A DNA stretch of 53,085 nucleotides from Bryobacterales bacterium (GCA_028819235.1 JAPPMC010000109.1:1-53085), one strand, 5' to 3'. Shown: positions 18,070 to 28,536, counted from the stretch's first letter. Made by a program: numbers and translations. The notes: generated by a model not told the origin, from the letters alone.

Positions 18070-18086
<17 letters not shown>
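17115..18086 (+). CDS. argF: ornithine carbamoyltransferase
   Basis: A 323-residue enzyme that makes citrulline from ornithine and carbamoyl phosphate. The carbamoyl-phosphate site EKPSLRTR is at 59-66, followed by FAHRTQELL, the HPCQALAD motif, VWTSMGWE, FMHCLPALRG with the catalytic cysteine, and DQAENRLH. N-acetylornithine carbamoyltransferase is the main alternative, but the motif set and length favour the standard enzyme. No ribosome binding site precedes the ATG and a possible promoter ends a few bases before it, so the message may be nearly leaderless. Its end overlaps argG by 17 bp. Confidence 0.93.
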
Positions 18087-19301
<1,215 letters not shown>

Positions 19302-19305
<4 letters not shown>

Positions 19306-20702
19306 AGCTCTGGGGCGGGCGGTTCGAGTCCGGGCCGGCCGAGATCTTCGAGCGCTTCTCGGGTTCCCTGCACTTCGACCGGGAGCTCTTCCAAGCCGAC
19401 GTCGAAGGATCGCAGGCCTTTGCGAAGGCCCTGAAGTACGTGGGAATCCTCACCAAGGAGGAGTGCAACAAAATCCTGGAAGCGTTCGACCACATGCACG
19501 AAGAGGCGGCCGCACCCGGCTACTTCGACGCCGACGACGAGGATATTCACACCTTCGTCATTCGCAAGCTTGGCGAGCGTGTCGGGGCCCTCGCCGAGAA
19601 GATCCACACGGGGCGCAGCCGGAATGAGCAGGTGGCGTGCGACTTCAGGCTGTGGATGAAGGGTGCGATCCGGCGCATCCAGGGCCGCCTCGAAGCGCTG
19701 ATGGGATCCTTGCTGCGTTTGGCGGAGCGGGAGCGGGACGCGCTCCTTCCGGGCTACACGCATGTCCGGCGCGCCCAGGCAGTGCTCTTTCGGCACTACC
19801 TTCTGGCGTACTTCGAGATGTTCTACCGTGACTGGGAGCGCATGCAGGAGGCCCATCGCCAAACCGACGTCTCCCCGCTGGGCTGCGGGGCCCTCGCGGG
19901 TAGCGGTTTCCCCTTCGATCGCGCGCAGATGGCCTCTGATCTCGGGTTCTCGCGGGTGGCGGCGAACAGCATAGATGCGGTCGCGGACCGGGACTTCGCA
20001 CTTGACTTCCTCTACGCCGGCTCATTGGTCATGCTGCATTCCAGCCGGCTCGCCGAGGACTGGATCCTCTACAGCAGCGAGGAATTCGGTTTCCTCGAGA
20101 TCGGCGATGAGGTCACCACCGGATCCAGCCTCATGCCCCAGAAGCGCAATCCGGACGCGCTCGAGCTGCTGCGCGGCAAGACCGGGCGCGTGTGCGCGAA
20201 CCTGCAAGGCCTGATGATGACGCTCAAAGGACTGCCGATGTCCTACAACCGGGACCTCCAAGAGGACAAGGAGTGCGTCTTCGACACAGCGGCCCAAGTC
20301 GCCGATTCATTGGAAGTGCTGGCCCTGTGCGTCGACACCGCGCGCATTCACCACGACGCCATGGAGAGCGCGGCTGAGCGCGGCTGGGTATCCGCAACGG
20401 CCTTGGCGGAGATCCTTGCTCGCCGGGGCGTATCGTTTCACAGGGCGCATCAGATTGTGGGAGGCATAGTGCTGGCCAGCGTGAAGGCGGGCAAGAGTCC
20501 CGCCGACTGGACGCTCGCGGAGCTGATGGAGTTTGCGCCCGAACTGGACGAGCGGGCCAGGCAGGCGCTGGCGCCTCGTGCCGCCCTCGAAAATCACCAG
20601 CTAGCGGGTGGGACGGCTCCGGCAAGGGTGGAGGACGCCCTTGCGGAGGCCCGGGGGCGTTTGGCGCGCCTGGAACAGGCCAGGGTAGGGAAGGCCGGTT
20701 GA
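19302..20702 (+). CDS. argH: argininosuccinate lyase
   Basis: A 466-residue member of the fumarase/aspartase superfamily that splits argininosuccinate into arginine and fumarate. Motifs: KLWGGRF at the start, HTGRSRNEQVACDFRLW, PGYTHVRRAQ with the catalytic histidine region, and the superfamily signature GSSLMPQKRNPD at 274-285 with its catalytic serine loop. It overlaps argG by 4 bp and argR by 4 bp (TTGA). It completes the ornithine-to-arginine branch encoded here. Confidence 0.97.
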
Positions 20703-21142
20703 ACGCTCCCAAGGCCCGCCGCCATCGCGAAATCCTGGCCCTGATCGCCGACGGTCCCGTCCACACCCACGATGACCTAGCATCAGCGCTCGCCGCGCGA
20801 GGCATCAGCGCGAGCCAGGGCACGCTGTCTCGGGACCTGCGCGAGCTCGGAGTGGTCAAGACTCCGTTCGGGTATGCTCTCCCTGCCCGTCCCCAGACTG
20901 CCCGGGAGACGGACGCGGAGCTTGCCGGTGCCATTGCCCAGTTCTTGGTCGACGTCCGGACGGCCCAGCACTTGGTGGTCCTGCGAACCAGGCCGGGCAG
21001 CGCGAGCGCCTTGGCGCAGTTTCTCGACGCTGCCCGCTGGCCCGACATCGTTGGCACTATCGCCGGGGACGACACAATCTTCGCCGCAACCCAGGACTCG
21101 GCGACCGCCGTGGCCGTCTTGCAGCGCCTCGAGTCCTTGTAG
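20699..21142 (+). CDS. argR: arginine repressor ArgR
   Basis: A 147-residue regulator. The N-terminal winged helix (REILALIADGPVHTHDDL, then ASQGTLSRDLRELGVVKT) and the C-terminal arginine-binding hexamerisation domain with GTIAGDDTIFAA match ArgR. The start is a TTG overlapping the argH stop (TTGA). It would sense arginine and repress this operon through the paired ARG-box-like sites at the argF start, so the operon is probably autoregulated. A possible added target is the membrane-gene run that begins 30 bp downstream. Confidence 0.95.
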   Translation: MNAPKARRHREILALIADGPVHTHDDLASALAARGISASQGTLSRDLRELGVVKTPFGYALPARPQTARETDAELAGAIAQFLVDVRTAQHLVVLRTRPGSASALAQFLDAARWPDIVGTIAGDDTIFAATQDSATAVAVLQRLESL

Positions 21143-21172
21143 CGGAAACGGCGCAAAGCCTGCTACGCGACC

Positions 21173-21811
21173 GTGGGTCGGTTGCGGGCCCTATACTTGA
21201 TCTTGGCCTTCTTGGGCCTTCGTTGGACTGTGCCGTCGGCGGCGAAGCGCTGGATCTGGTTGGGATGCGGGGCGCTGCTCGTCGCCTTTGTGGCGTACGC
21301 CATTTTCGAGCTCCTGTTGGTAGCGGTTGTCAGCGCAGCCGTCGCATCGCTCGTCACATTGGTCGTATTCCGCTACTTGGAGCGCAGGGCACAGCCCGCG
21401 CCGCCGGACAAGCCGACCCCGCGCGAGGCGCTGTTGTCCATGCTGGCTGGCTTGCTAGGCCTGAACATCCACCTGCGGGTGCAAGCCCCCCCACGGACGG
21501 TGATCGAACGGGTCGAGAGCCTCATTGACAAGCTCCGAGGGCTGCTCGAGGACCTGAACCAACGCCACCCCGACCACGAGCTGACGTGGACCGTCAACCA
21601 GATGGCCCGACGGTATCTGCCCAAGGTCGTCACGCCTTACTTGGCTCTCTCGGGCGGGGACCGCGCGTCCGCCCGTGACGAACTGCTGCGCAGTCTGGAC
21701 GGACTCGAGGCCGAACTGGACAACGTCGCCGAGCTCGTACGTGGCGACAAGATGGGCGACTTCAAGGCCAAGGCCGCATTCCTAAGGGCCCGATTCGTCC
21801 AGGGAATGTAG
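21173..21811 (+). CDS. XpaC-like membrane protein
   Basis: A 212-residue protein with one short and two longer hydrophobic segments in the first 70 residues (YLILAFLGL; WIWLGCGALLVAFVAYAIF; LLLVAVVSAAVASLVTLVVF), then a charged, helical cytoplasmic part (RVESLIDKLRGLLEDLNQ, WTVNQMARRYLPKVVTPYLAL, LEAELDNVAELVRGDK). The helical part and its place directly before telA match XpaC (5-bromo-4-chloroindolyl phosphate hydrolysis) family proteins, usual partners of TelA. The start is GTG 21173. It begins 30 bp after argR with no evident terminator between, so it may be read from the arg promoter. Confidence 0.7.
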   Translation: MGRLRALYLILAFLGLRWTVPSAAKRWIWLGCGALLVAFVAYAIFELLLVAVVSAAVASLVTLVVFRYLERRAQPAPPDKPTPREALLSMLAGLLGLNIHLRVQAPPRTVIERVESLIDKLRGLLEDLNQRHPDHELTWTVNQMARRYLPKVVTPYLALSGGDRASARDELLRSLDGLEAELDNVAELVRGDKMGDFKAKAAFLRARFVQGM

Positions 21812-21832
21812 GCACGGCCCAGCGAGGAATTC

Positions 21833-22996
21833 ATGAGCACGCTTGCGACAACACAGCCCCCCGCCGAGGCGGGACTGACCCCCACGCCCCCGAAAGGCCT
21901 TGATGAGGCCTCCGATGCGCAGTTGCAGGAAAGGGCCGTCCAGCTGGCCGCTGCTGTAACCACGGAACCGGGAGATCGCAAGCTGAGCCGCCAAGTCGGC
22001 GCACTGGGCGTCAAGGAGCAGCAAAGGGCTTCGAAGGAGATCACCCTTCTAAAGACGCGCGTAGGGACCATGCTCAAGCAGCTGGAAGGGGAAGGGGGAG
22101 AGATTCCCAAGACCCTGATCGACCTCCGCAACACGATGGACGAGATCAACCCCCAAGTGCTGGGGCAGCCCAAGGGAATCGCCAAGCTGCTCGGGCGGGT
22201 TCCTGGAGCCGGCAAGGTGCTCAAGCGCATTGCCGTGAAGTACGAGTCCGTCCAGACGCAGATCGACCACATCATGAATGGCCTGCGGCACGGCAAGGAC
22301 AAGCTGCTGGAGGACAATGCGCAGCTCGATCAGCTCTACGACCAGGTCCAGAACGCCCAGCTTGGCGTGCAGCAGAGCGCCTATCTGGGCGAGATGCTGT
22401 GGGAGAAGATCGAGAGTGCGGCCGCTTCGGCAACTGAGCCTGTCGAGCGCCAGAAACTGCAGGCCATGTCGCACAAGGTGGCCATGCGGGTCCAGGATCT
22501 GCGGACCATGGAGCAGGTCAACCTGCAGTTCTTCGCCTCCATCGACATGACCGTGCAGAACAATGACGCGCTCTGCGACCAGATCGACCGGACGGTAATG
22601 GTGACACAGAGCCTCCTGACGGTCGGCCTTGCCATTCAGGCAGCGCTGGCCAACCAGAAGCAGATCGCGAAGGCGGTGCGGCAGGTGCAGGACAGCACGG
22701 CCGCCATGCTCGAGGCCAATGCGGCGGCCATTGGGCAGCAGACAAGGGACATCGGGGACATGCAGAACAATCCCGTGATCGCCCTGGACCGCGTCAGGAA
22801 TGCCTACGAGACCCTTGTCGGGGCGATGGACGAAATGGAACAGATCCGAGCCGCTGGCACGGAAAAGGCTAGGGCGGGCATTGCGGAGTTGACGCGGATG
22901 TCTGCGGCCTTGGAGCCCAAGGTGGAAGCCGTGCGTGCCGCTGGCAATCTCCCCGCCGCGGACATTCCGGGCGGTCTCATCGGAGACGGATCGTAG
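21833..22996 (+). CDS. TelA-family toxic anion resistance protein
   Basis: A 387-residue soluble, almost wholly helical protein of the TelA family (PF05816). Family features: GRVPGAGKVLKRIAVKYESV, HIMNGLRHGKDKLLEDNAQL, LGEMLWEKIES, QFFASIDMTVQNNDALCDQI and VGLAIQAALANQKQIAKAV. TelA proteins are linked to resistance to tellurite, cell-wall antibiotics and bacteriocins; the mechanism is poorly known. GAGGAA at 21824-21829 supports the ATG at 21833. It sits between the XpaC-like and DUF4178 genes with gaps of 21 and 30 bp. Confidence 0.88.
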   Translation: MSTLATTQPPAEAGLTPTPPKGLDEASDAQLQERAVQLAAAVTTEPGDRKLSRQVGALGVKEQQRASKEITLLKTRVGTMLKQLEGEGGEIPKTLIDLRNTMDEINPQVLGQPKGIAKLLGRVPGAGKVLKRIAVKYESVQTQIDHIMNGLRHGKDKLLEDNAQLDQLYDQVQNAQLGVQQSAYLGEMLWEKIESAAASATEPVERQKLQAMSHKVAMRVQDLRTMEQVNLQFFASIDMTVQNNDALCDQIDRTVMVTQSLLTVGLAIQAALANQKQIAKAVRQVQDSTAAMLEANAAAIGQQTRDIGDMQNNPVIALDRVRNAYETLVGAMDEMEQIRAAGTEKARAGIAELTRMSAALEPKVEAVRAAGNLPAADIPGGLIGDGS

Positions 22997-23026
22997 GCCA
23001 GTCGGACCGCAGGTATTCGTTCTCAC

Positions 23027-23641
23027 ATGGCGTCGCTTCTCAAGCCTTCCGAACGCGTCTCGTACGACCGCCGTTTTGCGGCTGTGCGGGCGATGCCTGT
23101 GCCGATTCCGCCCGGGGAGAGGTTCCGGGTTGGCATCGACAGGGTGGGCGTCGGCGGCTACATCCGATTTGAGGGCAACACCTTCGCCGTCCAGAGGATC
23201 AACACCTACGAGCGCCAAGGCGCGCAGTGGCCAGAATTAGAACTCTTCTGTCTGGAAGACGATTCCACCCGCTATCTGGAATGGGAGCGGGAAGACGAGA
23301 TCTCGGTCTACTTGAGCCGCGACAAGCTTGACTTCGCCACGGTCGGGATCCGCAGTGCGGAGCACCTGCGGAAGATGGCTGACGCCCAAGATGGCTCCCT
23401 GCGGCACGCCGGTGAGACGTTCCGGTACCACGAGGACTCCCAGGTGGGGTTCAGGAGGGACGGGACAGGGGAGCCGACGCCGTTTCGCCAGTACCTGTTC
23501 GCCAGCCGCCAGAAGCGGCGATTCCTGTGTGTCGAAGAGTGGGGCAACCACCGGGATGGATTCGAGCACAACGTGATCCTGAGCGAGTATCTGGACCCCA
23601 GTTCTATCGAGGTTCTGGCGAAGGGCGACGGTGATGGCTGA
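23027..23641 (+). CDS. DUF4178-domain protein
   Basis: A 204-residue soluble protein of beta-rich composition. GGYIRFEGNTFAVQRINTYE and RYLEWEREDEISVYLSRDKL fit the DUF4178 pattern (a small barrel ending in an acidic 'LEWE' strand). DUF4178 proteins are commonly found beside DUF350 membrane proteins and membrane-type spermidine synthases, as here; their activity is unknown. It has no signal peptide, so it is cytoplasmic and may dock on the DUF350 or XpaC/TelA proteins. The stop overlaps the next gene's start. Confidence 0.7.
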   Translation: MASLLKPSERVSYDRRFAAVRAMPVPIPPGERFRVGIDRVGVGGYIRFEGNTFAVQRINTYERQGAQWPELELFCLEDDSTRYLEWEREDEISVYLSRDKLDFATVGIRSAEHLRKMADAQDGSLRHAGETFRYHEDSQVGFRRDGTGEPTPFRQYLFASRQKRRFLCVEEWGNHRDGFEHNVILSEYLDPSSIEVLAKGDGDG

Positions 23642-24239
23642 CCCTCGCTTCAAGGACGGCTCGGCCGCCGGGCTGCGGTTGCGCCTTTACGACGGCCCGC
23701 TGGACAGGAACGGCATTGGGGTGCTCGCCACCGGGAGTGCCGGCGGCGGCGGCGTCCGGCTTGAGGCGGCGGTCATTGGCGCAAGCCACCTGATCGAGGT
23801 TCGTACCGGTGGGTCCGTATTCACCGAAATGCTGGCCTGCCGGCCGGCTCCCTCTGCGGCGCCCGCTGCGGAGGTCGAACCGGGGAGAGGTGATGTGGAG
23901 CGGACGCTGCCCTGCGGGGCGCGTTACCGGTTCAGGGCGCGCACGCTCGCGTGGCCACAGCCGCAGGAAGATCTCGAGCGGCTGCGGGAACGCATTCGCC
24001 GCTGCGACGCGGAACCATCCGAAGTGGGCCTGACCTACCGATTCCCGGGCGGTCCCGACTCGGCCGAGTATCCGGCGGAGACTCTCGTTTTTGCCGCAGC
24101 GCGCGCCGATGCAGTGGTCGCACAGACGGCCCATTGCTATCCTTCTGAGGGCTTGGTGGTTCTCAGCTCCAGCCGTATCGCTCTGCGCCCGGTCGAGTCC
24201 GAGAGAAGAGCAGAAGAGAGTTCGGTGCCCAGTGCCTGA
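23634..24239 (+). CDS. DUF2617-like protein
   Basis: A protein of about 201 residues; GTG 23631 is an alternative start. LEAAVIGASHLIEV, LPCGARYRFRART and, near the end, HCYPSEGLVVLSSSRI recall DUF2617, a family found beside DUF4178, DUF350 and spermidine synthase in actinobacteria; this assignment is from memory and moderate. There is no signal peptide or membrane segment. It overlaps both neighbours by 8 bp, so translation is coupled and the products probably act together. Confidence 0.6.
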   Translation: MADPRFKDGSAAGLRLRLYDGPLDRNGIGVLATGSAGGGGVRLEAAVIGASHLIEVRTGGSVFTEMLACRPAPSAAPAAEVEPGRGDVERTLPCGARYRFRARTLAWPQPQEDLERLRERIRRCDAEPSEVGLTYRFPGGPDSAEYPAETLVFAAARADAVVAQTAHCYPSEGLVVLSSSRIALRPVESERRAEESSVPSA

Positions 24240-25869
24240 CCTGCCCAACAACTGCGCTAGTGGCCGGACCGACCGGGCTAACATTGCGCTGTTTGCGGTC
24301 GTCGCGCTGTCGCTGATCGCGTGTCAGCGGCTGCCCTCGGATCTGGTGGCCCTTGCGGACCAGGTTCCGGCCCGCATTGAGGCTGAGACGGCACGCACGT
24401 CCGGCTCGGAACGGGCCTTCGACGAGTATAAGGAGACTGAAGACTTCGCCGTCGTGCAACGATATGCGGAGAGCGAAGGCTGGACGGATCGGTTCTCCGA
24501 GGCGCGCGCCAAGATTCGGGCTGCGGATGCCGTTCTGCGCCAGGAGATCCAGCCCTTGCTGGAGCGCGACCAGACCAGTGAGGCGGAGCAGTTGCGCGCT
24601 GCGCTCTCCAAGATCAATCCGCTGCTGGCCGCCGCCCGAGATGCTGCGGGGCACTGGACGGCCAGGCGGGACTTCCTCCAGCAAGTTGCCAGTGACCCGG
24701 CGGCCGCCGCGGACCAGTGCACGACGGCTTTGGCGGAGATGCATCGGACGGAGCCGGACCTGCAGGCCAGGGCCAGTCGCGCCAAGAGCGACCATGCCGC
24801 ACGCGCGGCGGAGATTGACGAGCTCGTGGGTCCACTCTCCGCCCTGCTCGCCGCAGCCGAGGAGGCCGCCTCGTCGGCGTCAGCTGAGTTCGCCAAGATT
24901 CGCGGTGGCGATGATGGGGATCTGGCCTTGCTCGGGGATTCGTGCCGCTTGGCTGCAGCAAGTCGAGACAAGTTCGTCGCGGGCGCGGCCGAGCTAGGCG
25001 CCAAGCTCGGGGAATTGGACCGCAGCTATTCGCGGACGCTGATCGACATGCGGGCCGACTACTCGCTGGTGCTCCGTCGTCAGACATGGAACGAACGATT
25101 CGACTACCCAGCGCTGCACAACCTCGAGTTCCGAGTCGACCCGGTCAGCTCCGAAGTCTTCGAAGGAGTGGCAAGTGTCGGCGGTTCCTTGGCTTATCTG
25201 TCGCGCGGCTGGAGGGGCCTGAGGATCGGGCTGGCTTCGGGACTGGACCGCCAGCACTGGGACGCCTTGTCGATTGACCCCTTCGTGCGCTGGCCCGACG
25301 GGGACACGAACGGTGAAATCTGGGTGGAGAGCGGCGATGTGAAGTACTTCCACAAGTACCTGATTCAGGAGGACGGTCAGACTACGGAGTCCGACTGGAC
25401 TGCGGTCAATGAGGAGTTCTTCCTGGCGAATCTGGACAACCTCGGGATGGACGTTGAGTCGAAGGCGTATGGGAGCTTTGAGTCCGAGAGGCTTGCGCAT
25501 GCGGCCCCGCCCGGTATGGCCTTTGTGGGCAATCCGCACTATGGCAGATGGGTCTCGGACGGTTCGGGCGGCACGTTCTGGTCGTGGGCTGGGCCGTACC
25601 TGTTCTACTCGAGCCTGTTCGGCTCGCCGATGCGGTACGGCCGCAGCGATTGGGACACGTGGTCGCGGGACTATCGGGGAGACCGGCCGTTCTACGGCGG
25701 GAGCAGTGCGGCACCCCGATGGGGCTCGCGGAGCCGATCAGTGCAAACCTCGCCCAAGATGCAAGGATCCACGTTCGCGAGAGGCGGCGGCTTCCGGCGG
25801 CCGCCTGCATCCGTGCGCTCGGTCGCCTCTAGGAGCAGGGGCGGTATGTTCGGCGCGAGCGGCAAGTAG
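24232..25869 (+). CDS. coiled-coil lipoprotein of unknown function
   Basis: About 545 residues from GTG 24232, which overlaps the previous gene by 8 bp. Residues 16-31 form a lipoprotein signal ending LSLIAC, with Cys31 as the lipid site. Residues 40-270 are Ala/Glu/Arg-rich and helical, probably a coiled coil. Then comes a tryptophan- and tyrosine-rich part (DYPALHNLEFRVDP, IWVESGDVKYFHKYLIQ, YLFYSSLFGSPMRYGRSDW), and the last 60 residues are a Gly/Ser/Arg-rich tail ending GGMFGASGK. I do not recognise the protein. The tail resembles those I recall in proteins encoded near DUF350 genes. As a lipoprotein between a DUF2617-like gene and DUF350 it may link the membrane complex to the envelope. 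Confidence 0.7.
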   Translation: MPDLPNNCASGRTDRANIALFAVVALSLIACQRLPSDLVALADQVPARIEAETARTSGSERAFDEYKETEDFAVVQRYAESEGWTDRFSEARAKIRAADAVLRQEIQPLLERDQTSEAEQLRAALSKINPLLAAARDAAGHWTARRDFLQQVASDPAAAADQCTTALAEMHRTEPDLQARASRAKSDHAARAAEIDELVGPLSALLAAAEEAASSASAEFAKIRGGDDGDLALLGDSCRLAAASRDKFVAGAAELGAKLGELDRSYSRTLIDMRADYSLVLRRQTWNERFDYPALHNLEFRVDPVSSEVFEGVASVGGSLAYLSRGWRGLRIGLASGLDRQHWDALSIDPFVRWPDGDTNGEIWVESGDVKYFHKYLIQEDGQTTESDWTAVNEEFFLANLDNLGMDVESKAYGSFESERLAHAAPPGMAFVGNPHYGRWVSDGSGGTFWSWAGPYLFYSSLFGSPMRYGRSDWDTWSRDYRGDRPFYGGSSAAPRWGSRSRSVQTSPKMQGSTFARGGGFRRPPASVRSVASRSRGGMFGASGK

Positions 25870-25884
25870 CGCGGGAGAGTGCCA

Positions 25885-26787
25885 ATGGCAGGAATCGTGG
25901 AATTGCTCGTGCAGGGCGCGGTGGACACCTTTTTGGTGTTTCTGGTGCTCGTCCTCGCAAAGCGGCTCGGGGACTGGGGGTTTCGCCGGTCGCTGCTGAA
26001 GTCGGGCGCGGACGACGGGCCCGAGCAGACGGTGAACCACCAGATAGAGGAGTGCAGCAACCTCGCCGTCGCGTTGCGCCAGTCCGGGCTCGGCATTGGA
26101 TTCGGGCTGGGCCTGGCCGGGGTCGTCAGCGGTGGCGTGACGCGGTTCTCGACGGGCTGGGAGGCGGTCTTGGCCGACATGAGCACGATGCTCGAGTACT
26201 TGGCCGTGCTGTTGGTCTTCTTCTTCATAGCCCAAGTCGTCGCGGAGAGGGTCGTGCTTGCCCACGTTCACAACGTGCAGCAGCTGCATGGGCGCAACGA
26301 AGCCGTGGGCTTCGCGGAATTCGGCATCCTGGTGGCGACCGGACTGATCGCGTACGGCTCCTTCCACGGCGAGGGCGGGGGCTGGGAGACCTCGCTGGCC
26401 TTCTTCGCGATGGGACAGGTGGCGCTGGTCGCCTTCGCGCTGCTCTACGAGTGGGCGACGCCCTTCAACTGCTTGGACGAGATTCGCAAGGGCAATTCGG
26501 CAGCCGGGCTCATGCTTGGCGGCACTCTGGTGACTCTCGGGATCGTGCTCGGATTCGCGATTTCGGGGCCGTTCACCGGCTGGACTGAGGGAATAATCGG
26601 ATTCTGCGTCAGCGCGGCGATCGGGATGGTCCTGCTGATTCCGTTCCAGTGGCTGATCGACAGGGCATTCCTGCCGAACACCACCCTCAAGATCGAGGTC
26701 GAACGGGACCAGAACGTGGCCGCTTGCGCCGTCACCATCGGCACACAGATAGCCTTGGCCATCATGATTGGCGCGCTCGTGGCCTGA
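25885..26787 (+). CDS. tandem DUF350 membrane protein
   Basis: About 300 residues with eight predicted membrane segments in two halves, each resembling a DUF350 (YjfL-type) unit of four segments; GIGFGLGLAGVVSGG and MLGGTLVTLGIVLGFAISG are the paired segments. Start ATG 25885 is preferred over GTG 25879 because GGGAGAG (25873-25879) lies 5 nt upstream of the ATG. DUF350 proteins are co-encoded with spermidine synthases and, in E. coli, with the yjf operon that includes a glutathionylspermidine-synthase-like gene; a transport or scaffold role is suspected but not shown. It is the last gene of the plus-strand run and ends 24 bp from the convergent amine oxidase gene. Confidence 0.85.
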   Translation: MAGIVELLVQGAVDTFLVFLVLVLAKRLGDWGFRRSLLKSGADDGPEQTVNHQIEECSNLAVALRQSGLGIGFGLGLAGVVSGGVTRFSTGWEAVLADMSTMLEYLAVLLVFFFIAQVVAERVVLAHVHNVQQLHGRNEAVGFAEFGILVATGLIAYGSFHGEGGGWETSLAFFAMGQVALVAFALLYEWATPFNCLDEIRKGNSAAGLMLGGTLVTLGIVLGFAISGPFTGWTEGIIGFCVSAAIGMVLLIPFQWLIDRAFLPNTTLKIEVERDQNVAACAVTIGTQIALAIMIGALVA

Positions 26788-26811
26788 GCTTGTGTGGCCA
26801 ATAGGGCGCCG

Positions 26812-28536
26812 TCAGGCCTCCGCGTACTCGAGGTCGCGGTAACCGAGGCGCGTAAGGACTCTGTCCGCCGCACGCACCCCTCGGAACTGCGCTTCTTCGA
26901 ATATTGAGATGCCGCTCAGATCGGAGTTCGCGAACTGCACGGTGCCCGAGCCGTCTGCCAGTCTCCGCAGCGCTCCCGAGGTCAGCAAGCCTGGTACGGG
27001 CCGGATCATTGCATGCGCAAGGCGCATGATGTCCACTCTGGAGACGCACTCTCGGATGTCGGGGTGAGCGGTCTCAAGATCCCGCAGCACCTCCTCCTTG
27101 CGTTCCTCCCAGCTGGTGGTCAGCAGCGAGGTTCGGGCCTGGCTGGGATGCGGGCGCGTCAGGGCTCGGTAGTACGTCCAGACGGACGGCGAGTGCGATG
27201 CGGAACCCGATTGGTGGGTTGCGATCACGTACCCTAGGCCCGGCGAATCGTACAGGATGTTCTCCCAGGCGGGCGGTGCGTCCGGCTCGCGCGGCTCCCG
27301 GTCGACCGTAAGGTTGGCCGTGTACCACGGCGAGTACTGCAATCGGCTCCGCCCCGGCAGCTCCGCGGCGAGGAACGGCATCAGATAGCCAGCCAAGAAT
27401 GTCGGCGCGGCAAAGATGACGGCCTCGCACTGCAGCACGGAGCGTGGAGTGACGACCTCAAGATGCCCACCTGCCTTGCGGACATGCCGAACAGGCATTC
27501 CGGTGCGCAGCCGAGGCCCCACGCGTTCGACCAGGCGCTCAACGATCCAGCCATTCCCTTCCGGCCAAGTGAGGTAGCCGACGTCATTCGCCGGTCGCGC
27601 GGCGAAGTAGTGGATGCCGGCCCAAGCCGAGGCTTCGTCGTACGAGCAGCCGTAGTCGTCCCGGCAGGCATAGTCCGCGTACCAGCGAAGCCGCTCGTGG
27701 AAGAATCCTTCCTGAACCATCCAAGCCTTCATTGAGAGGGTGTCTAGGCCGGTTGTCGCGCCTGGTTCGCGAATCGGAATCGTGAACTCTCCCCCTTTGC
27801 GGAAGTAGTCCATGCGATCCCAGAATCGGTCGAACTGGTCGCGCTCGGATTGTGGCGCGGATTCGCCAGGCTCGATGCCGGGTCTCCACGAACCGTCGCG
27901 GAACAGCCGGCTGAGGGGCTCTCGCGCCAAGTGAGCCCCGTTCCAGCGGCCGTTCTTGAGCACGCCGAGTTCCGAGAACAGCTCTTCGACCAAAGGGATT
28001 CTATGGTCCGGGACCGGTACGTAGTGCGCGCCCCACGGGTAGGCGGAAGCCGAGTTCTGGCCGGATCTGGAGTTCCCTCCGGGGCGTTTCTCCATCTCGA
28101 GGGCCACGAAGTCTCCAAATCCAAGCCGCAGCATGCGCCAGGCGGCGGACAGGCCGGCGATTCCGGCACCCACTATGACGACCGGGATCCGCTCGCGGGC
28201 CGACGGCGTGCGGTGGGGGGGGGGGGCCGCGGGGGGGGGGGGGCCCCCCCACCCGGGGGGGGGGGCCGCAACCCCCCCCCCCCCCCCGCCCCCCGCCCCC
28301 CAACCCCCCCCGGGGGCATTCGCCCCACCACCTCGCCGGCGGGGTCCCGGGGGGGGGGGGGCGGGGGGGGGTGGGGCCCCCTCTGGGGGGTCCGCCCCCC
28401 CCACTTCGAGGCTGGTGTCGACGAACCTGCCCTCGACGGGCCGCGGACGCCGGAACAGGAACGCCGCGGTTGCCGCGCCTCCTGCCCCGACGGCGGTGGT
28501 GGACAGGAGCCGCCTGCGCGTGATGGTCGCCGCCAC
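26812..28536 (-). CDS. Tat-exported FAD-dependent amine oxidase-like oxidoreductase (sequence damaged)
   Basis: 574 residues as read. The N-terminus has a twin-arginine signal (TRRRLLSTTAVGAGGAATAAF); the dinucleotide-binding motif VVIVGAGIAGLSAAW follows at about 117-131, with EMEKRPGGNSRSG after it and the FAD-contacting end SDLSGISIFEEAQFRGVRAAD. The fold is that of flavin-containing amine oxidases; a polyamine or amine substrate is suggested by the DUF350 and spermidine synthase neighbours, not by sequence alone. The start is GTG 28536. Residues 45-108 are encoded by G/C homopolymers (28213-28402) and are almost certainly not real protein; the true linker is probably shorter. The frame survives across it, perhaps by chance. 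Confidence 0.75.
   Translation of the reverse strand: MAATITRRRLLSTTAVGAGGAATAAFLFRRPRPVEGRFVDTSLEVGGADPPEGAPPPPAPPPPGPRRRGGGANAPGGGWGAGGGGGGGVAAPPPGWGGPPPPAAPPPHRTPSARERIPVVIVGAGIAGLSAAWRMLRLGFGDFVALEMEKRPGGNSRSGQNSASAYPWGAHYVPVPDHRIPLVEELFSELGVLKNGRWNGAHLAREPLSRLFRDGSWRPGIEPGESAPQSERDQFDRFWDRMDYFRKGGEFTIPIREPGATTGLDTLSMKAWMVQEGFFHERLRWYADYACRDDYGCSYDEASAWAGIHYFAARPANDVGYLTWPEGNGWIVERLVERVGPRLRTGMPVRHVRKAGGHLEVVTPRSVLQCEAVIFAAPTFLAGYLMPFLAAELPGRSRLQYSPWYTANLTVDREPREPDAPPAWENILYDSPGLGYVIATHQSGSASHSPSVWTYYRALTRPHPSQARTSLLTTSWEERKEEVLRDLETAHPDIRECVSRVDIMRLAHAMIRPVPGLLTSGALRRLADGSGTVQFANSDLSGISIFEEAQFRGVRAADRVLTRLGYRDLEYAEA
28213..28402. repeat. G/C homopolymer tract, probable sequence artefact
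   Basis: About 190 bases made almost wholly of runs of G and C, several longer than ten bases, with scarcely any A or T. Nothing else in the window resembles it and normal coding sequence stands on both sides. It falls inside the amine oxidase gene, where it would encode a Pro/Gly/Arg-rich filler. A base-calling or assembly error is the best explanation; a real low-complexity insertion is the alternative. Confidence 0.85.

Noticed and set aside
22049..23218. Long minus-strand open frame of 389 codons
   Set aside because: Antisense to TelA and DUF4178; the histidine- and leucine-rich product is typical of a shadow frame.
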